Positions 53,268-62,818 of a stretch of DNA of 64,000 bases are shown here, in pieces. Position numbers and translations under genes: made by a program. The stretch's first letter is position 1. Each line of letters begins with the position of its first letter. The DNA comes from Planctomycetaceae bacterium (GTDB taxonomy: Bacteria; Planctomycetota; Planctomycetia; Planctomycetales; Planctomycetaceae). The notes under the pieces are model-generated. The model did no database searches. It saw only the letters and a program-made list of their open reading frames with translations, and was not told the DNA's origin. The DNA is taken from contig JAKFVC010000103.1 in NCBI GenBank assembly GCA_021732415.1, forward strand, positions 1-64,000, given 5' to 3'.

Positions 53268-54482
53268 TTACTGTTTGTCCGGTTTGGCAACTGCCGCGAC
53301 TTTGGCGACCAGCGGCATCTCAGGAGCTGCGGAATCAGGTTTGCGTTGCAGCAGTTCTGATAACTGGAAAGCATGGTATTTCTGGTCGGCAGCCGGCTTT
53401 TTGTCGGGGGAGGCATTGGCTACCCACAGTTTGGTACTCTTCGGTTCGAACAACGCATTGTGGAGATTGGACTTCATCGCTACGGGGCAATCCATCAGAC
53501 GCAAAGCGGACTCGGCATCGAACTGACCGTGATTCCCCTTGGCACGTTTCACGAGTTCCTTGTAGCGTCCTCCTGCCGAGAGCAGCACGGCATCGGTAAC
53601 TGGGTCGGGCAGCCGCTCGTGCATTTCCCCGGGCTTGATGAGACTGAAGGTATCCCAGGAGGCTTCCATTCCGACGGCACGATTCGTCTTGCCGTCAGCA
53701 ATTACGTAGAAGTATTGGCACGTCCGCGGCTTGTCCCGAAAAATCGCGATGGCCGCATCCAGGTCGGGGGCCGTCTCGAGGACCTCGCGCACAAGAAACG
53801 CCATCGGCACGCCTTGCCAATGCCCCAAACCACCGCCACCCATTTCGCCGATCGAAACGTGTTGGGCATTCATGCCGGTCACGGAACCGACAAATCCGGC
53901 ATACGTCACATTCACGAAGGGAATGCCGCCAGTCGGTTCGGCCACGACCAGCACGGCATGCTCCTGCAGCTTCCAGTCAATCGCATAATCGAGCACGCGA
54001 CCGTGATACAGCGTGCCATCTTTGGTGGCCGAATTCATCACGGCAAACCCGCTGCAATGAAACAGCTCCGGCAGGTAATTGCCGGCCATGATGTCCTTCA
54101 AAGGCATCCCTGTCGCGGCGGCCAGGCCGGCCATCTCTTCCTGATATTTCGCCGGAACATACTTCTTCTGCCCGCGTACGATCCCGTCAATGACGTCGCG
54201 GGGCTTGATCTTCAGCGGCCCGAACTCCAGGACTTCCGTCCCTTTTTCCAGGACGATGTAATTCAGATTCGCCTTCACGTGTTCCTTCAGCAGCGCTCCC
54301 TGCTGATAGCCCATCTCGTAGTGTGTTCCCTTGAGATGCAGCACCCGATAGCCGTCGATCATTTCCAGCCAGCCCTGGCCGCAACGGGCAACGGTCTGTG
54401 CCTGAAGAGTTCCCCCGGCATTCAATCCGGCCAGCAGACAGACAGACAGCAGACACGCCCTCAAGAAGGTTCGGCGCAGCAT
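53268..54482 (-). CDS. secreted C45 family Ntn hydrolase
   Basis: 404 residues. Signal peptide (cleavage near LQA-Q). Peptidase C45 / acyltransferase-type Ntn hydrolase: LHLKGTHYEMGYQQG, AGLAAATGMPLKDIMAGNY, then catalytic Cys143 in LFHCSGFAVMNSATKDG, with DYAIDW and VTGMNAQHVSIGEMGGG downstream. Autocleavage before the Cys would make it the N-terminal nucleophile. Family members include acyl-CoA:6-APA acyltransferase and phospholipase-B-like enzymes; substrate unknown. The ATG at 54482 has GAGGAA upstream. Confidence 0.88.
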   Translation of the reverse strand: MLRRTFLRACLLSVCLLAGLNAGGTLQAQTVARCGQGWLEMIDGYRVLHLKGTHYEMGYQQGALLKEHVKANLNYIVLEKGTEVLEFGPLKIKPRDVIDGIVRGQKKYVPAKYQEEMAGLAAATGMPLKDIMAGNYLPELFHCSGFAVMNSATKDGTLYHGRVLDYAIDWKLQEHAVLVVAEPTGGIPFVNVTYAGFVGSVTGMNAQHVSIGEMGGGGLGHWQGVPMAFLVREVLETAPDLDAAIAIFRDKPRTCQYFYVIADGKTNRAVGMEASWDTFSLIKPGEMHERLPDPVTDAVLLSAGGRYKELVKRAKGNHGQFDAESALRLMDCPVAMKSNLHNALFEPKSTKLWVANASPDKKPAADQKYHAFQLSELLQRKPDSAAPEMPLVAKVAAVAKPDKQ

Positions 54483-54921
54483 TTGAGAAGTTTCCTCTCG
54501 ATTATCAAATTCCAAAGTCGCGATGTCAGGAACCAAACTGTGACATGATACCCGCCCCGCGCGCTCCTGGATTCAGTCCTGTGAATTATGAGCGAATTTC
54601 TCCGCGTCGGCCATAGGGATTTCCCCTTAAAGTCGTAGCAATTCACAAGTTGCTCTGACCAAAATTCGACCGCATTGATCACGCTTCATAGTCGTGCGCG
54701 CCGGCTAACTTGAAGCCTAAAGGTCGTCCCCGATCCAGCCGGGTTTAAAGCCGAGGGCCTCCCCTCATGGTCCGACGATTTTCACAAGAAATCATCCGGA
54801 CGGCCTGCGTGAGGTTGACGCGAATGCGGTCCGACTTGAAACTCAATCTGGGCCCTGTATTTCTGGTTAACCTCAAGAAGCCCTTTTTCAAAGCCGAGGC
54901 TCGGCCCGGCAGGAGTACTCC
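54483..54921. other. intergenic region, divergent promoters
   Basis: About 440 bases between the C45 gene and the gene at 54922. GC-rich text with several small hairpins, no listed repeat and no recognised riboswitch. Confidence 0.35.
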
Positions 54922-55404
54922 ATGACAAACCTGCTCAAGTCCCCGATCCTGGATCGATTGTTGTCAAAACTCATCGGATCCAGCAAAAGACGACCGCGAA
55001 TTTCGCTGGGGACAACTCTGGAAAACCTGGAGTCGCGTGCATTGCTATCCGCGGTGGGAGCTGAGTCGCTGTGCATTGCCATCGATGTTCAGACCATCGA
55101 TGGTCCGCAGCATGGTAAGGCCGCTGTTCCCAAGGTTGCTGGGGTTGCCGGAACATTCAGTGTTTCCGGGGGAAATATCGGCAGCGGCAGTTTGACCATC
55201 ACCCAGACAGGCCAGCATCTCGATGGTGTTTTCGACACCAACGGCTTAATCTCGGGCACCTTCAGTGCCGACTTCAAAACCGCGAAAGCACGTACCGCCA
55301 AGGGGACGGCAGCACTTCAATTCAACGGTGATGACGCTCCGGGGATCTATAAATTTACCATCCATTACAAAAAGAATCTCGACTTCACCTATCGGTACCG
55401 TTAG
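54922..55404 (+). CDS. small LEPR-XLL-motif protein
   Basis: 160 residues. A basic N-terminus, then LENLESRALLSAV (about 34-46), matching the LEPR-XLL motif found near the N-terminus of planctomycete surface proteins. Residues about 72-155 are a beta-rich domain (AGTFSVSGGNIGSGSLTITQ, GQHLDGVFDTNGLISGTFSA). AGGAG sits 6 bases before the ATG. No catalytic motif. It looks like a miniature extracellular protein; compare the 738-residue protein at 25661. Confidence 0.8.
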   Translation: MTNLLKSPILDRLLSKLIGSSKRRPRISLGTTLENLESRALLSAVGAESLCIAIDVQTIDGPQHGKAAVPKVAGVAGTFSVSGGNIGSGSLTITQTGQHLDGVFDTNGLISGTFSADFKTAKARTAKGTAALQFNGDDAPGIYKFTIHYKKNLDFTYRYR

Positions 55405-55417
55405 CAGCCGCATCACC

Positions 55418-55480
55418 GTAGGATAGGCTTCCAACCTGTCATTCCTAAATGCAGAATGACGGGTTGGAAGGCGATCCTAC
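55418..55480. repeat. GTAGGATAGGCTTCC inverted repeat
   Basis: Arms 55418-55444 and 55454-55480, with two mismatches, ends GTAGGAT / ATCCTAC. Begins 13 bases after a stop codon and ends 19 bases before the CHAD gene start. Confidence 0.9.
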
Positions 55481-55499
55481 GAATAGGCAAAGGCACGAC

Positions 55500-56402
55500 A
55501 TGGCACTGCGACTGAAACCGAACAAGCGCCCGGGAAAACGGACCGGGCAGATCGTACGTCACGAAATTGATACATCCCTGCGTGAGCTTTCGCCACGGCC
55601 TGTCGATGTCGAACAATTGGACGAAGTCGTTCACGACGTGCGAAAACGCCTCAAGAAAGTGCGAGCAGTCCTGGCGCTGATACGTGCGGAATTGGGCGAG
55701 AAAATCTACAAGCGAGAAATCGCCTGCTTCCGTGAATCGGCCCAACCGCTTAGAGACATTCGGGATGCCCAGGCACTGATCGAGACTCTGGATAAGCTGA
55801 CCCGCAGTTCCAGCAATCATCTTTCGGCTCGCGCTGTCGCCGATTTTCGCGAATTCCTGGAGGCCCGCAAACAGAATGTCTGCGACCAGTTTGAAGACAA
55901 CAGCCCTGGCTACAATCAAGTTCTACGGAAGCTGAGCGAGGCCCGCCGACACCCCCGCAAGTGGGAATTGGAGGGGGTGAATTGGTCGATTCTGCGGCAG
56001 GGACTGAAGCACGTCTATGTCGCCGGGTCGCGCGCCTTCGTCGTGGCGAGTGCCAATCAGACGGCGGAGCATCTCCACGAGTGGCGCAAGAAGGTGAAGT
56101 GTTTCTGGTACCAATTACAGGTTCTGCGTCCCGTCTGGCAGCACACCCGGGATGAACTCGGCCGCGAACTCGATGCCCTGGCCGAGACCCTGGGCGAAGA
56201 TCACGATCTCGCAACACTCCATCAAGTTGTAAAGACCGAAGCGATCGCCGCCGGTCACGACACCGAACTGGTGGACCTGACGATTGTGATTGACGACCGC
56301 CGCCACGAACTAGAAAGAGCGGCTTTCGAACTCGGACGGCAAGTCTACGGACGTCGCCCGAAGGTGCTCATGGACCAGATCGAACGCTGGTGGAAGGCGT
56401 GA
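55500..56402 (+). CDS. CHAD domain protein
   Basis: 300 residues, all-helical. Two CHAD half-repeats: the first with VHDVRKRLKKVRAVLALIRAELG (about 44-66), the second with LHEWRKKVKCFWYQLQVLRP (about 193-212), giving the conserved His/Arg/Lys surface. CHAD domains bind polyphosphate and often sit beside polyphosphate kinase or CYTH genes; none is present here. Cytoplasmic. Its TGA abuts directly the TAA of the convergent lipoprotein gene, with no base between them. The ATG at 55500 begins just after an inverted repeat. Confidence 0.9.
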   Translation: MALRLKPNKRPGKRTGQIVRHEIDTSLRELSPRPVDVEQLDEVVHDVRKRLKKVRAVLALIRAELGEKIYKREIACFRESAQPLRDIRDAQALIETLDKLTRSSSNHLSARAVADFREFLEARKQNVCDQFEDNSPGYNQVLRKLSEARRHPRKWELEGVNWSILRQGLKHVYVAGSRAFVVASANQTAEHLHEWRKKVKCFWYQLQVLRPVWQHTRDELGRELDALAETLGEDHDLATLHQVVKTEAIAAGHDTELVDLTIVIDDRRHELERAAFELGRQVYGRRPKVLMDQIERWWKA

Positions 56403-56828
56403 TTATTCGCCGACATCGATCACGATGGCCTCAGCGCCCGTCACGTCTTTGATGATTTTCGTGTTCTTTTCATCAAATTTCCCTTGCAGCACATCCTTGT
56501 TCGGGAATTCTTCCCACTGGCGCACGGCGATCTTGTACTTTCCAGCCGCGATACCCTTGCTGTCAGTGCCGTGAACAATGAAGTCTCCGTTGGGCTGCAC
56601 AGCCGCTTCCTGGGGATCGGATCGCGGAGCCCCCGGTTCTGTCACGGGATAAAACGTGACTTGAACGCGCCCCACCATGGCGCGCACCTTGAGAGGCTCC
56701 CCTTTATTGGAAACGTGGCCCTTCACTTTGAAACGTGGAGGTCCGCTGGGGCCGCCGCATCCCGCAACCATCAATCCACACAGCGCCGCACAGATAGCGA
56801 CCTGTTTTGCGGTCAAATAGCAATTCAT
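56403..56828 (-). CDS. lipoprotein with transthyretin-like fold
   Basis: 141 residues. Type II signal with lipobox MVAGC, then FKVKGHVSNKGEPLKVRA, VQVTFYPV, EAAVQPNGDFIVHG and GIAAGKYKIAV, the same strand pattern as 12278-12727. Ends TGAEAIVIDV. It lies immediately downstream of a DUF1559 gene (56937-57869) and shares its strand, so the gene pair repeats the arrangement at 12278-13936. The start ATG at 56828 is chosen for the signal peptide; GAGAG lies upstream. Confidence 0.82.
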   Translation of the reverse strand: MNCYLTAKQVAICAALCGLMVAGCGGPSGPPRFKVKGHVSNKGEPLKVRAMVGRVQVTFYPVTEPGAPRSDPQEAAVQPNGDFIVHGTDSKGIAAGKYKIAVRQWEEFPNKDVLQGKFDEKNTKIIKDVTGAEAIVIDVGE

Positions 56829-56870
56829 CGAACTCTCATCCGTCCGCAGAAACAAAAATCTAGTGATTAG

Positions 56871-56908
56871 AAACAAATGCCGCCCCGATCTACCAGGATC
56901 GGGCGGCA
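56871..56908 (-). terminator. hairpin between DUF1559 and lipoprotein genes
   Basis: GCCGCCCCGATC (56879-56890) pairs with GATCGGGCGGC (56897-56907) with one bulged base; minus-strand T-rich tail ATTTGTTTCT. Placed 28 bases after the DUF1559 stop. Confidence 0.8.
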
Positions 56909-56936
56909 CGCGGATTCCGTCGGCACCTTCGGAGCA

Positions 56937-57869
56937 CTACTCGAACGAATTTGGCTGTCCGTCGGAGCGGTCGCCAATCCGGCTGAATACCGTCAGGTCG
57001 ATATTGTAGCTGAGTGTCTTGACAGACCCGTCGCAGAACAGGGCGTTGAATCCGCCGGGATGAGACGAACCAAAGCGTTGCTCGCCCCAGCCTCCCGGGA
57101 TGTTTGTATCAGGTCCTGGAGCACGATCGGTCCACCGAACGGTGTCGTGGTCCCAGCCGGCCGTATAGCCTTCGTTGTCGTCACCCTGGTATTGCCCCAA
57201 AGCAGTGCGGTCCAGTTTCTTCTCTCCGAGCAACATCGTCTGCGACGTTCCATCTGTAATATCAGCCAGGCGCTGTGGAGTCGTTTGCGTAATCGCGCCC
57301 GTATTTTGCCCGTTGCTGGAGGCATAGTCAGTCTGCGCATGTGCGTACGTCAGACCGCTGTTGGCGGGAATCGAGTACCAATCGAGAATCGGCGGATTGA
57401 CCGAGACAGTCCGACGGCTCGGGCAAAAGAACATCTGGTTCGGCGTACTGATGGCGAGAATGGAGCGGTTCATATCGGTCGTCGCGCTACCGCCGTTCCA
57501 GACGATGTGGGCCTCAATGAAGGGGAGAATCTGGAATCCCCAGCCACCATTTTGCCGGGGAGCAATTTCAGGGGCACCGTTAGACGCATAAGTCATGTGA
57601 TACGTCCACCCGGTACCACCTGACGGTAAGGCGCGATAAGTATCGTGATGATTGTGCATCGCCAACCCGAACTGCTTCATGTTATTGCGACATTGCGTGC
57701 GCCGCGCCGATTCACGCGCTTGCTGAACGGCGGGCAACAGTAAGGCAATCAACACGGCGATAATCGCAATCACGACCAGCAATTCGATCAGCGTAAATCC
57801 TGATCTCGACTCTGGCCGAACGCCACGATGGGAAGGACGACGAACGAACACCTGATACCTCAAATTCAT
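56937..57869 (-). CDS. DUF1559 protein with prepilin-type N-terminus
   Basis: 310 residues. The prepilin motif [20 protein letters not shown] (about 24-43) is followed by [23 protein letters not shown]1559 body with [25 protein letters not shown] and the C-terminal [18 protein letters not shown] block. Exported pseudopilin-like, function unknown. Pairs with a co-directional lipoprotein gene, with a terminator-like hairpin between, as at 12977-13936. Confidence 0.92.
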   Translation of the reverse strand: MNLRYQVFVRRPSHRGVRPESRSGFTLIELLVVIAIIAVLIALLLPAVQQARESARRTQCRNNMKQFGLAMHNHHDTYRALPSGGTGWTYHMTYASNGAPEIAPRQNGGWGFQILPFIEAHIVWNGGSATTDMNRSILAISTPNQMFFCPSRRTVSVNPPILDWYSIPANSGLTYAHAQTDYASSNGQNTGAITQTTPQRLADITDGTSQTMLLGEKKLDRTALGQYQGDDNEGYTAGWDHDTVRWTDRAPGPDTNIPGGWGEQRFGSSHPGGFNALFCDGSVKTLSYNIDLTVFSRIGDRSDGQPNSFE

Positions 57870-58538
57870 ATGAAATTAATACGAAACAACACCCGCACGC
57901 GCAAAGGTATTGGATCGTGCAATGCACAACTGAATAAAGACTGCCCGATAAAGACTGCCCGAAAGCGACAAGATATGGCTCAGATAAATACTATCCGGAG
58001 CGATGTGTGATGATCAGTATAACCCAATCGGCAGAATATAATAGTAAAAATATATCCCGCGGAATGGATAGAGATTGTATACCAAATGCGATCCATCTGC
58101 CGACTCAACAGATCAACATATTTGACCGTGTCGCTGCGAGGTGCGATTACTAAACCGACGCGAATCAGGGACTTCTCACTGATACGGAACACGCCGCAGA
58201 TCGTCGACACACAACGGCATTGCGATCCTTGGGAGGGCGAGGGCCCAGAGGGTACCCAGCCCTCCCCGCAACCTGGTCCTGCGTTCAAAATGGATTCAAA
58301 ATTGGCACACGGCTATCACGGTCCAGGCGAGATGTGTAACTTGGGCGGGATCAAGAGGTTCTGTCGTTTGCCATATGTTAAGTGTTGACACCTCATATTC
58401 CGTGGCTTACCATACCGATTGGATAAGAGTTCGTTGAATTATGCGGCCAAGAACCGTCTTCCCGCCCTCAGCCTCATCCTTCCCGAGGTCATCGAGGGTT
58501 GAAGATTCGGTCGATTCCGTGACGGGAGAACCACCACC
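57870..58538. other. intergenic region with terminator-like GC block
   Basis: About 670 bases. Around 58228-58266 there is a GC-rich stretch (GGGAGGGCGAGGGCCCAGAG) containing CCCAGAGGGTACC, also found in the interrupted arm at 41643-41738. Otherwise AT-rich and not recognised; contains the divergent promoters. Confidence 0.4.
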
Positions 58539-59888
58539 GTGCTCACCATTAATGGTCGAAGTCAAACATTTTGTGATGGTGTTTCCCGCCGCAGCTTTCT
58601 GCATATTGGCGGCCTGTCCATTGCCGGCATGGCATCGCTAACTCTTCCGGAAGTCTTGCGTGCTGAAGCACTTGCAGGTGCCGGCAGCCGCCATAAAGGG
58701 GTCATCAACATCTTCTTGGGTGGCGGAGCTCCCCATCAGGATATGTGGGAAATCAAGACTGACGCGCCGAAAGAAATTCGGGGTGAATTCTCTCCCATCG
58801 CGACAAAGATCGCGGGCATCGAAATTGGTGAAACATTCCCCCTCATCGCCGCCAAGATGGACAAGTTCGCTGTCATTCGCTCCGTAGTCGGCAACTCGGG
58901 TGGCCATGACGCCTTCCAGTGTTTCAGTGGCTGGGAGCGAAATTCGATCACGTCAGTCGGCGGACGGCCGAGTATCGGCTCCGTGATTTCCAAGCTCGGT
59001 GGTCCGGTTGACCCCGGGGTGCCGCCGTTTGTAGCGTTGGCCGAAAAGACTCAGCATGCTCAGTGGTCAGAACCGGGAGCTCCGGGTTTCCTGGGTGCCG
59101 CATTCAAGGCCTTCAAGCCGCAAGGCGAGGGCATGGCAGACTTGCGTTTGAACACGGTTTCCAGCGATCGGTTGCAGGACCGCAAGTCCTTGCTGCGCGG
59201 TTTGGACAACCTGAAGCGCGAAGTGGATGCGACCGGCATGCTGCGTGGGATGGACGCCTTCACGGAAGCGGCGTTCGGTGTGCTGACCTCCAGCAAACTG
59301 GTGGATGCACTGGATCTCTCGAAAGAAGATCCGAAGATCGTGGAACGTTACGGTGACGGCAAACCGTACAAGTTCCAGTATGACGGTGCCCCGACTTGTA
59401 ACGATCAACTGTTGATGGCCCGTCGGCTCATCGAGGCTGGTGTCCGTTGCGTGACCCTGTCATACGGCCGCTGGGATTCACACGGCGACAACTTCGGATT
59501 GGTTCGCGATCACGGTGCGAAGCTGGACCAATGCGTCTCGGCTCTGGTTCAGGATCTCGAAGACCGCGGCATGTTGGATGATGTCACTGTCGTGGTCTGG
59601 GGCGAATTCGGCCGGACCCCCAGAATCAATCCGCAAGCGGGACGCGACCACTGGCCGCAGGTCAATTCCTGTCTGATGGCTGGCGGCGGGATGCGAACCG
59701 GACAAGCCATCGGTGCGACAAATCGCCTGGGTGAATACGCGAAAGAGCGCCCCGTACACGTCCAGGAAGTTGTCGCCACAATCTATCGGAATATGGGCAT
59801 CGACCCAATGACCACAACGTTGCGTGACCCGACTGGGCGTCCGCAGTTTTTGGTCGACGTTCGCGATCCGATTCACGAGTTGGTGTAA
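58539..59888 (+). CDS. DUF1501 protein, orphan
   Basis: 449 residues. FCDGVSRRSFLHIGGLSIAG is a twin-arginine signal with the same CDGVSRRSF text as 48589-49878. DUF1501 landmarks: INIFLGGGAPHQDMWEIKTD, TFPLIAAKMDKFAVIRSVVG, LSYGRWDSHGDNFG and VVWGEFGRTPRINPQAGRDH, ending in the VDVRDPIHELV tail. The start is GTG at 58539 after GGGAG. No DUF1549/DUF1553 partner is adjacent. A terminator-like hairpin follows. Confidence 0.9.
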   Translation: MLTINGRSQTFCDGVSRRSFLHIGGLSIAGMASLTLPEVLRAEALAGAGSRHKGVINIFLGGGAPHQDMWEIKTDAPKEIRGEFSPIATKIAGIEIGETFPLIAAKMDKFAVIRSVVGNSGGHDAFQCFSGWERNSITSVGGRPSIGSVISKLGGPVDPGVPPFVALAEKTQHAQWSEPGAPGFLGAAFKAFKPQGEGMADLRLNTVSSDRLQDRKSLLRGLDNLKREVDATGMLRGMDAFTEAAFGVLTSSKLVDALDLSKEDPKIVERYGDGKPYKFQYDGAPTCNDQLLMARRLIEAGVRCVTLSYGRWDSHGDNFGLVRDHGAKLDQCVSALVQDLEDRGMLDDVTVVVWGEFGRTPRINPQAGRDHWPQVNSCLMAGGGMRTGQAIGATNRLGEYAKERPVHVQEVVATIYRNMGIDPMTTTLRDPTGRPQFLVDVRDPIHELV

Positions 59889-59937
59889 GCCGTCCTCACT
59901 GAGTGGGTGAATTGGCTAACATCTGACGTTCAATCAC

Positions 59938-59975
59938 AAGGCACCGTGGGGCTTCCGCAGTGCCTTGTCGCATTT
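59938..59975 (+). terminator. terminator-like hairpin
   Basis: AAGGCAC (59938-59944) pairs with GTGCCTT (59960-59966) around a GC-rich partly paired centre, followed by GTCGCATTTG. About 50 bases after the DUF1501 stop. The remaining 59976-60385 is not recognised. Confidence 0.6.
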
Positions 59976-60385
59976 GAGCAGGAGACTTTTGCAATCCTTG
60001 AGGTGTCAGCCTCCACAATGGTGTTGAGAACAAACCGACGCCGAGTTTCACACTGTTCCGCATGTTTCGTGCTGTTGCTGCGCATGTCTCGATGCACACC
60101 GGACAAATTGCGCCCGCTCTTGTTGGAATTCTCACGTAATTACGGCTAGTCGCTGAACTTCCGATGTTTTAAGATGCCCGATCAGCCTTGACGCCTGCTG
60201 CCAACAGCGAGCGACAAGCTTGACCTCATCTTTGATTGCGTGATTCACTGCTCTGCAATTGTCCAGAGTTGCGAGTCCATACCCCGGTTCGGTCAACTCG
60301 AGACCGATGTTCGCGGTAGACGTTCTTGATAGCTTTTTTGCTGGTTGCGAACCGAATCATCTTGCTCAACAAGGAGTGTAACGTC

Positions 60386-61483
60386 ATGCCCACCCGACGC
60401 GACACGAATCATCACTGTACCCACCCGATCGCATTACCAACGATCTTGATCGCGTTGCTCAGCCTGCTGGCTGCTGGCTGTGACAAGATCCAAATTCCGG
60501 AAGTGGGTCAGCAAGCCGCGCCCGTGGCACCACCGGCCCCCACCACGGCAGGCGGTCCAGTCGCAGGACAAGCTGCCCCCGTGGCGCAGGCTCCCACCCC
60601 CGTGCCCGCCGCTCCAGCCGCCAAGCCGGACTCCAAGGCGGTCGTCGACGCGTTTCTTGCGAAAGCAAAGTCGAGCCCCCTGACAGATATCGATCTCATG
60701 CAGATCACCGATATCGAAGGCCTGGAACACTTGGAAGATGTGCAGGAGCTGAATCTGCTTGGCGCCGGAGTGACCAACACTGGCGTCGCCCGGTTGACGA
60801 AGTTTCCCAAGCTGGCCAAGCTCGACCTCAGTACCGGAGGAGTCACGAATGAGGGATTGAAAGTCATCAAGGACCTGCCGGAACTGCGTTCTCTGAGCTT
60901 GAATCATGTTCTGGCAGTTGATGATCTCACCATGTCGACGATCGCAGCCAATCCGGGAATCAAAGAGCTGTACCTTGACTCAACTCACATCACCGATGTG
61001 GGCTTGAACGAGTTGGAAAAACTCGAAAATCTGGAAGTTCTGAATATCAGCAGCACGTCGATTACCGGCGCCGGTTTTGAGCGGTTCAAGGGACACAAGC
61101 ATCTACGCTCGGTGATTGCTCAAAGGTCCCAATTGAAAGACGACGCACTCAAGTACCTCTTGGGTTCTCCGATTGAAGTCTTGGAAATTGACATGAGTGG
61201 AGTGACTGATATGGGAATGGTCCATATTGGGAAGATGAAAAATCTCAAACGACTTTCGATGGGTTTTTCGAACATCAGTGACTTTGGGATTAGAAAACTC
61301 GGTGTGATGAAAAACTTGGAATATGTCAATGCTCGCAACTGCGGCGGCATCTCCAATCTGCTGTTTGAGAAGCTCAAGACCTGCAAGAACCTGAAATATG
61401 TCTGTGTCACGGGAACGGGCGTGACGCCTGCCGCGTGTGTGATTATGAAGAAACTCATCCCGGGATGTGAGATTGCTTACTAA
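60386..61483 (+). CDS. leucine-rich-repeat lipoprotein
   Basis: 365 residues. Type II signal with lipobox LLAAGC32. A Pro/Ala linker (about 40-80) precedes 8 to 9 LRR units of the internalin-like/planctomycete type (LNLLGAGVTNTGVARLTK, LDLSTGGVTNEGLKVIKD, LYLDSTHITDVGLNELEK, LEIDMSGVTDMGMVHIGK). It should form a curved binding solenoid anchored at a membrane; ligand unknown. AAGGAG lies 9 bases before the ATG at 60386. Confidence 0.88.
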   Translation: MPTRRDTNHHCTHPIALPTILIALLSLLAAGCDKIQIPEVGQQAAPVAPPAPTTAGGPVAGQAAPVAQAPTPVPAAPAAKPDSKAVVDAFLAKAKSSPLTDIDLMQITDIEGLEHLEDVQELNLLGAGVTNTGVARLTKFPKLAKLDLSTGGVTNEGLKVIKDLPELRSLSLNHVLAVDDLTMSTIAANPGIKELYLDSTHITDVGLNELEKLENLEVLNISSTSITGAGFERFKGHKHLRSVIAQRSQLKDDALKYLLGSPIEVLEIDMSGVTDMGMVHIGKMKNLKRLSMGFSNISDFGIRKLGVMKNLEYVNARNCGGISNLLFEKLKTCKNLKYVCVTGTGVTPAACVIMKKLIPGCEIAY

Positions 61484-61541
61484 CATGTCGAATTCGCAAT
61501 TTCTGTGAGCTCGTCTGAGCGCAATAACTCGAGATATCCAA

Positions 61542-61608
61542 GTAGCCACGTTCGCCAGAACGTGGGAAAAATTGCCTCGGAGTCCCACGCTCTGGCGAGC
61601 GTGGCTAC
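61542..61608. repeat. GTAGCCACG inverted repeat
   Basis: Arms 61542-61567 and 61583-61608 (GTAGCCACGTTCGCCAGAAC; about 23 of 26 bases paired), each internally palindromic. It lies 22 bases before scpB. A solo arm of this family is at 72-96. Confidence 0.9.
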
Positions 61609-61630
61609 AGGACTGGCAGGGAGGCCACGG

Positions 61631-62614
61631 ATGGCTGACGAACAGGAATTCGAAGACGACGAGTTCGAACCTGAACTCGACTTCGCGGAAGCGGAATTCG
61701 CTGCCGACGAGGTTGAAGAAACTGGTTACAGCGATGAGTTGCTGTTCGCTCGATCGTCAGCAGACGGAGAATCGGACGATCTCTCCACGGAAGATCTGGA
61801 AGTGGCCTATCTGAAGGCACTCGCCGCAATGGAGTCCGCCGAATGGGCGGTTGCTGAATCAGGCGACGAGGCCGAAGATGAGCCCGCTGCGGACGAATCG
61901 CTGGAGCCTGCGATTGCAGCCTTGGCACCGGTCGGGGTTGAGATCGCCGGTACCGACTTCCTGGGTGGGAATTCGGCATCCGATCAACCCACTGCCATTG
62001 AAGTCACCAACGGCAGCAACACTGACGCCGACGTGCCAGTCGAAATTCCCGAGCCAAGGATTTCAGCAGCGCCGACCACGCCAGCACACGACGCGACCAT
62101 CAAGCCGTTACGTGTCATCGAAGCCTGTCTGTTTGTCGGCGGCCAACCCTTGTCAGCGAAGAAGCTTGCCGGATTGCTGGATGGCAATAATGAAGCGAGT
62201 GATATCGAGACGCTGATCGATGAGCTCAATCTGGAATATGCGGCGCAAGGGCGACCGTATGAGATCCGATTGGTGGATGGCGGTTACAAATTGACGTTGC
62301 GAGCCGAATTCGAAGCGATCCGCAGCCGAGTTTACGGCGTCGGCCCGCGCGATGTGAAGCTCTCACAGGACGTCCTGGAAGTCCTCGCCCTGGTGGCTTA
62401 TCAACAGCCGATCACCCAGGCCGCCGTTGAGGCTTGTAAGCCCAATTCGGCAAATATCCTGCGACAACTACTCCGACGCGAACTGATCAGCCTCAATCGC
62501 GTGGATCAGAGTCGCAAGGGGGTCGAATACCAGACTACCCCCCGCTTCCTGCAACTGTTCGGCCTGGCGCAGCTCAACGAACTGCCGCGTCCTGAGGATC
62601 TCAGTGTGAGGTAA
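61631..62614 (+). CDS. scpB: SMC-Scp complex subunit ScpB with acidic N-terminal extension
   Basis: 327 residues. The C-terminal about 170 residues are ScpB, the winged-helix kleisin-associated subunit of condensin: LRVIEACLFVGGQPLSAKKLA, IDELNLEYAAQGRPYEIRLVDGGYKL and LSQDVLEVLALVAYQQPITQAAVEA, ending LRQLLRRELI..GVEYQTTPRFLQLFGL. The first about 150 residues are an acidic, low-complexity extension absent from typical ScpB. GGGAGG lies 5 bases before the ATG at 61631; open frame upstream reads a repeat. scpA is not adjacent in the window. Confidence 0.92.
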   Translation: MADEQEFEDDEFEPELDFAEAEFAADEVEETGYSDELLFARSSADGESDDLSTEDLEVAYLKALAAMESAEWAVAESGDEAEDEPAADESLEPAIAALAPVGVEIAGTDFLGGNSASDQPTAIEVTNGSNTDADVPVEIPEPRISAAPTTPAHDATIKPLRVIEACLFVGGQPLSAKKLAGLLDGNNEASDIETLIDELNLEYAAQGRPYEIRLVDGGYKLTLRAEFEAIRSRVYGVGPRDVKLSQDVLEVLALVAYQQPITQAAVEACKPNSANILRQLLRRELISLNRVDQSRKGVEYQTTPRFLQLFGLAQLNELPRPEDLSVR

Positions 62615-62617
62615 CCC

Positions 62618-62671
62618 CCGTGGCAGACGCTGCTAGCGTCTGCATCCCGACGCGGACGGCGTCGGCCACGG
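62618..62671. repeat. GTGGC..GCCAC element
   Basis: CCGTGGCAGACGCTGCTAGC and GGCGTCGGCCACGG ends with internal AGACGCT/AGCGTCT and CGACGC/GCGTCG hairpins. Begins 4 bases after the scpB stop. Confidence 0.8.
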
Positions 62672-62818
62672 AACAGTCGCCTCATTCAGTCGCATCGCAT
62701 CACCCATTCTCGATGTCGGGGACGTCGGATGTTCCGGTCGGGGCGTTTCTGATACGCTGTGTTGACCAACACTTGGGTTGAGCCGCCTCGTAAATTGCAT
62801 CGTGAAAACTGACCTCCA

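Noticed and set aside
53373-54548. 391-codon plus-strand open frame
   Set aside because: Antisense to the C45-family gene, which has a signal peptide, catalytic Cys and full-length family similarity.
54700-54900. Possible cyclic-di-GMP riboswitch upstream of the gene at 54922, from the text GTTTAAAGCCGAGGGCCTCC
   Set aside because: The conserved core of that riboswitch class is not present in order; similarity is limited to a few bases.
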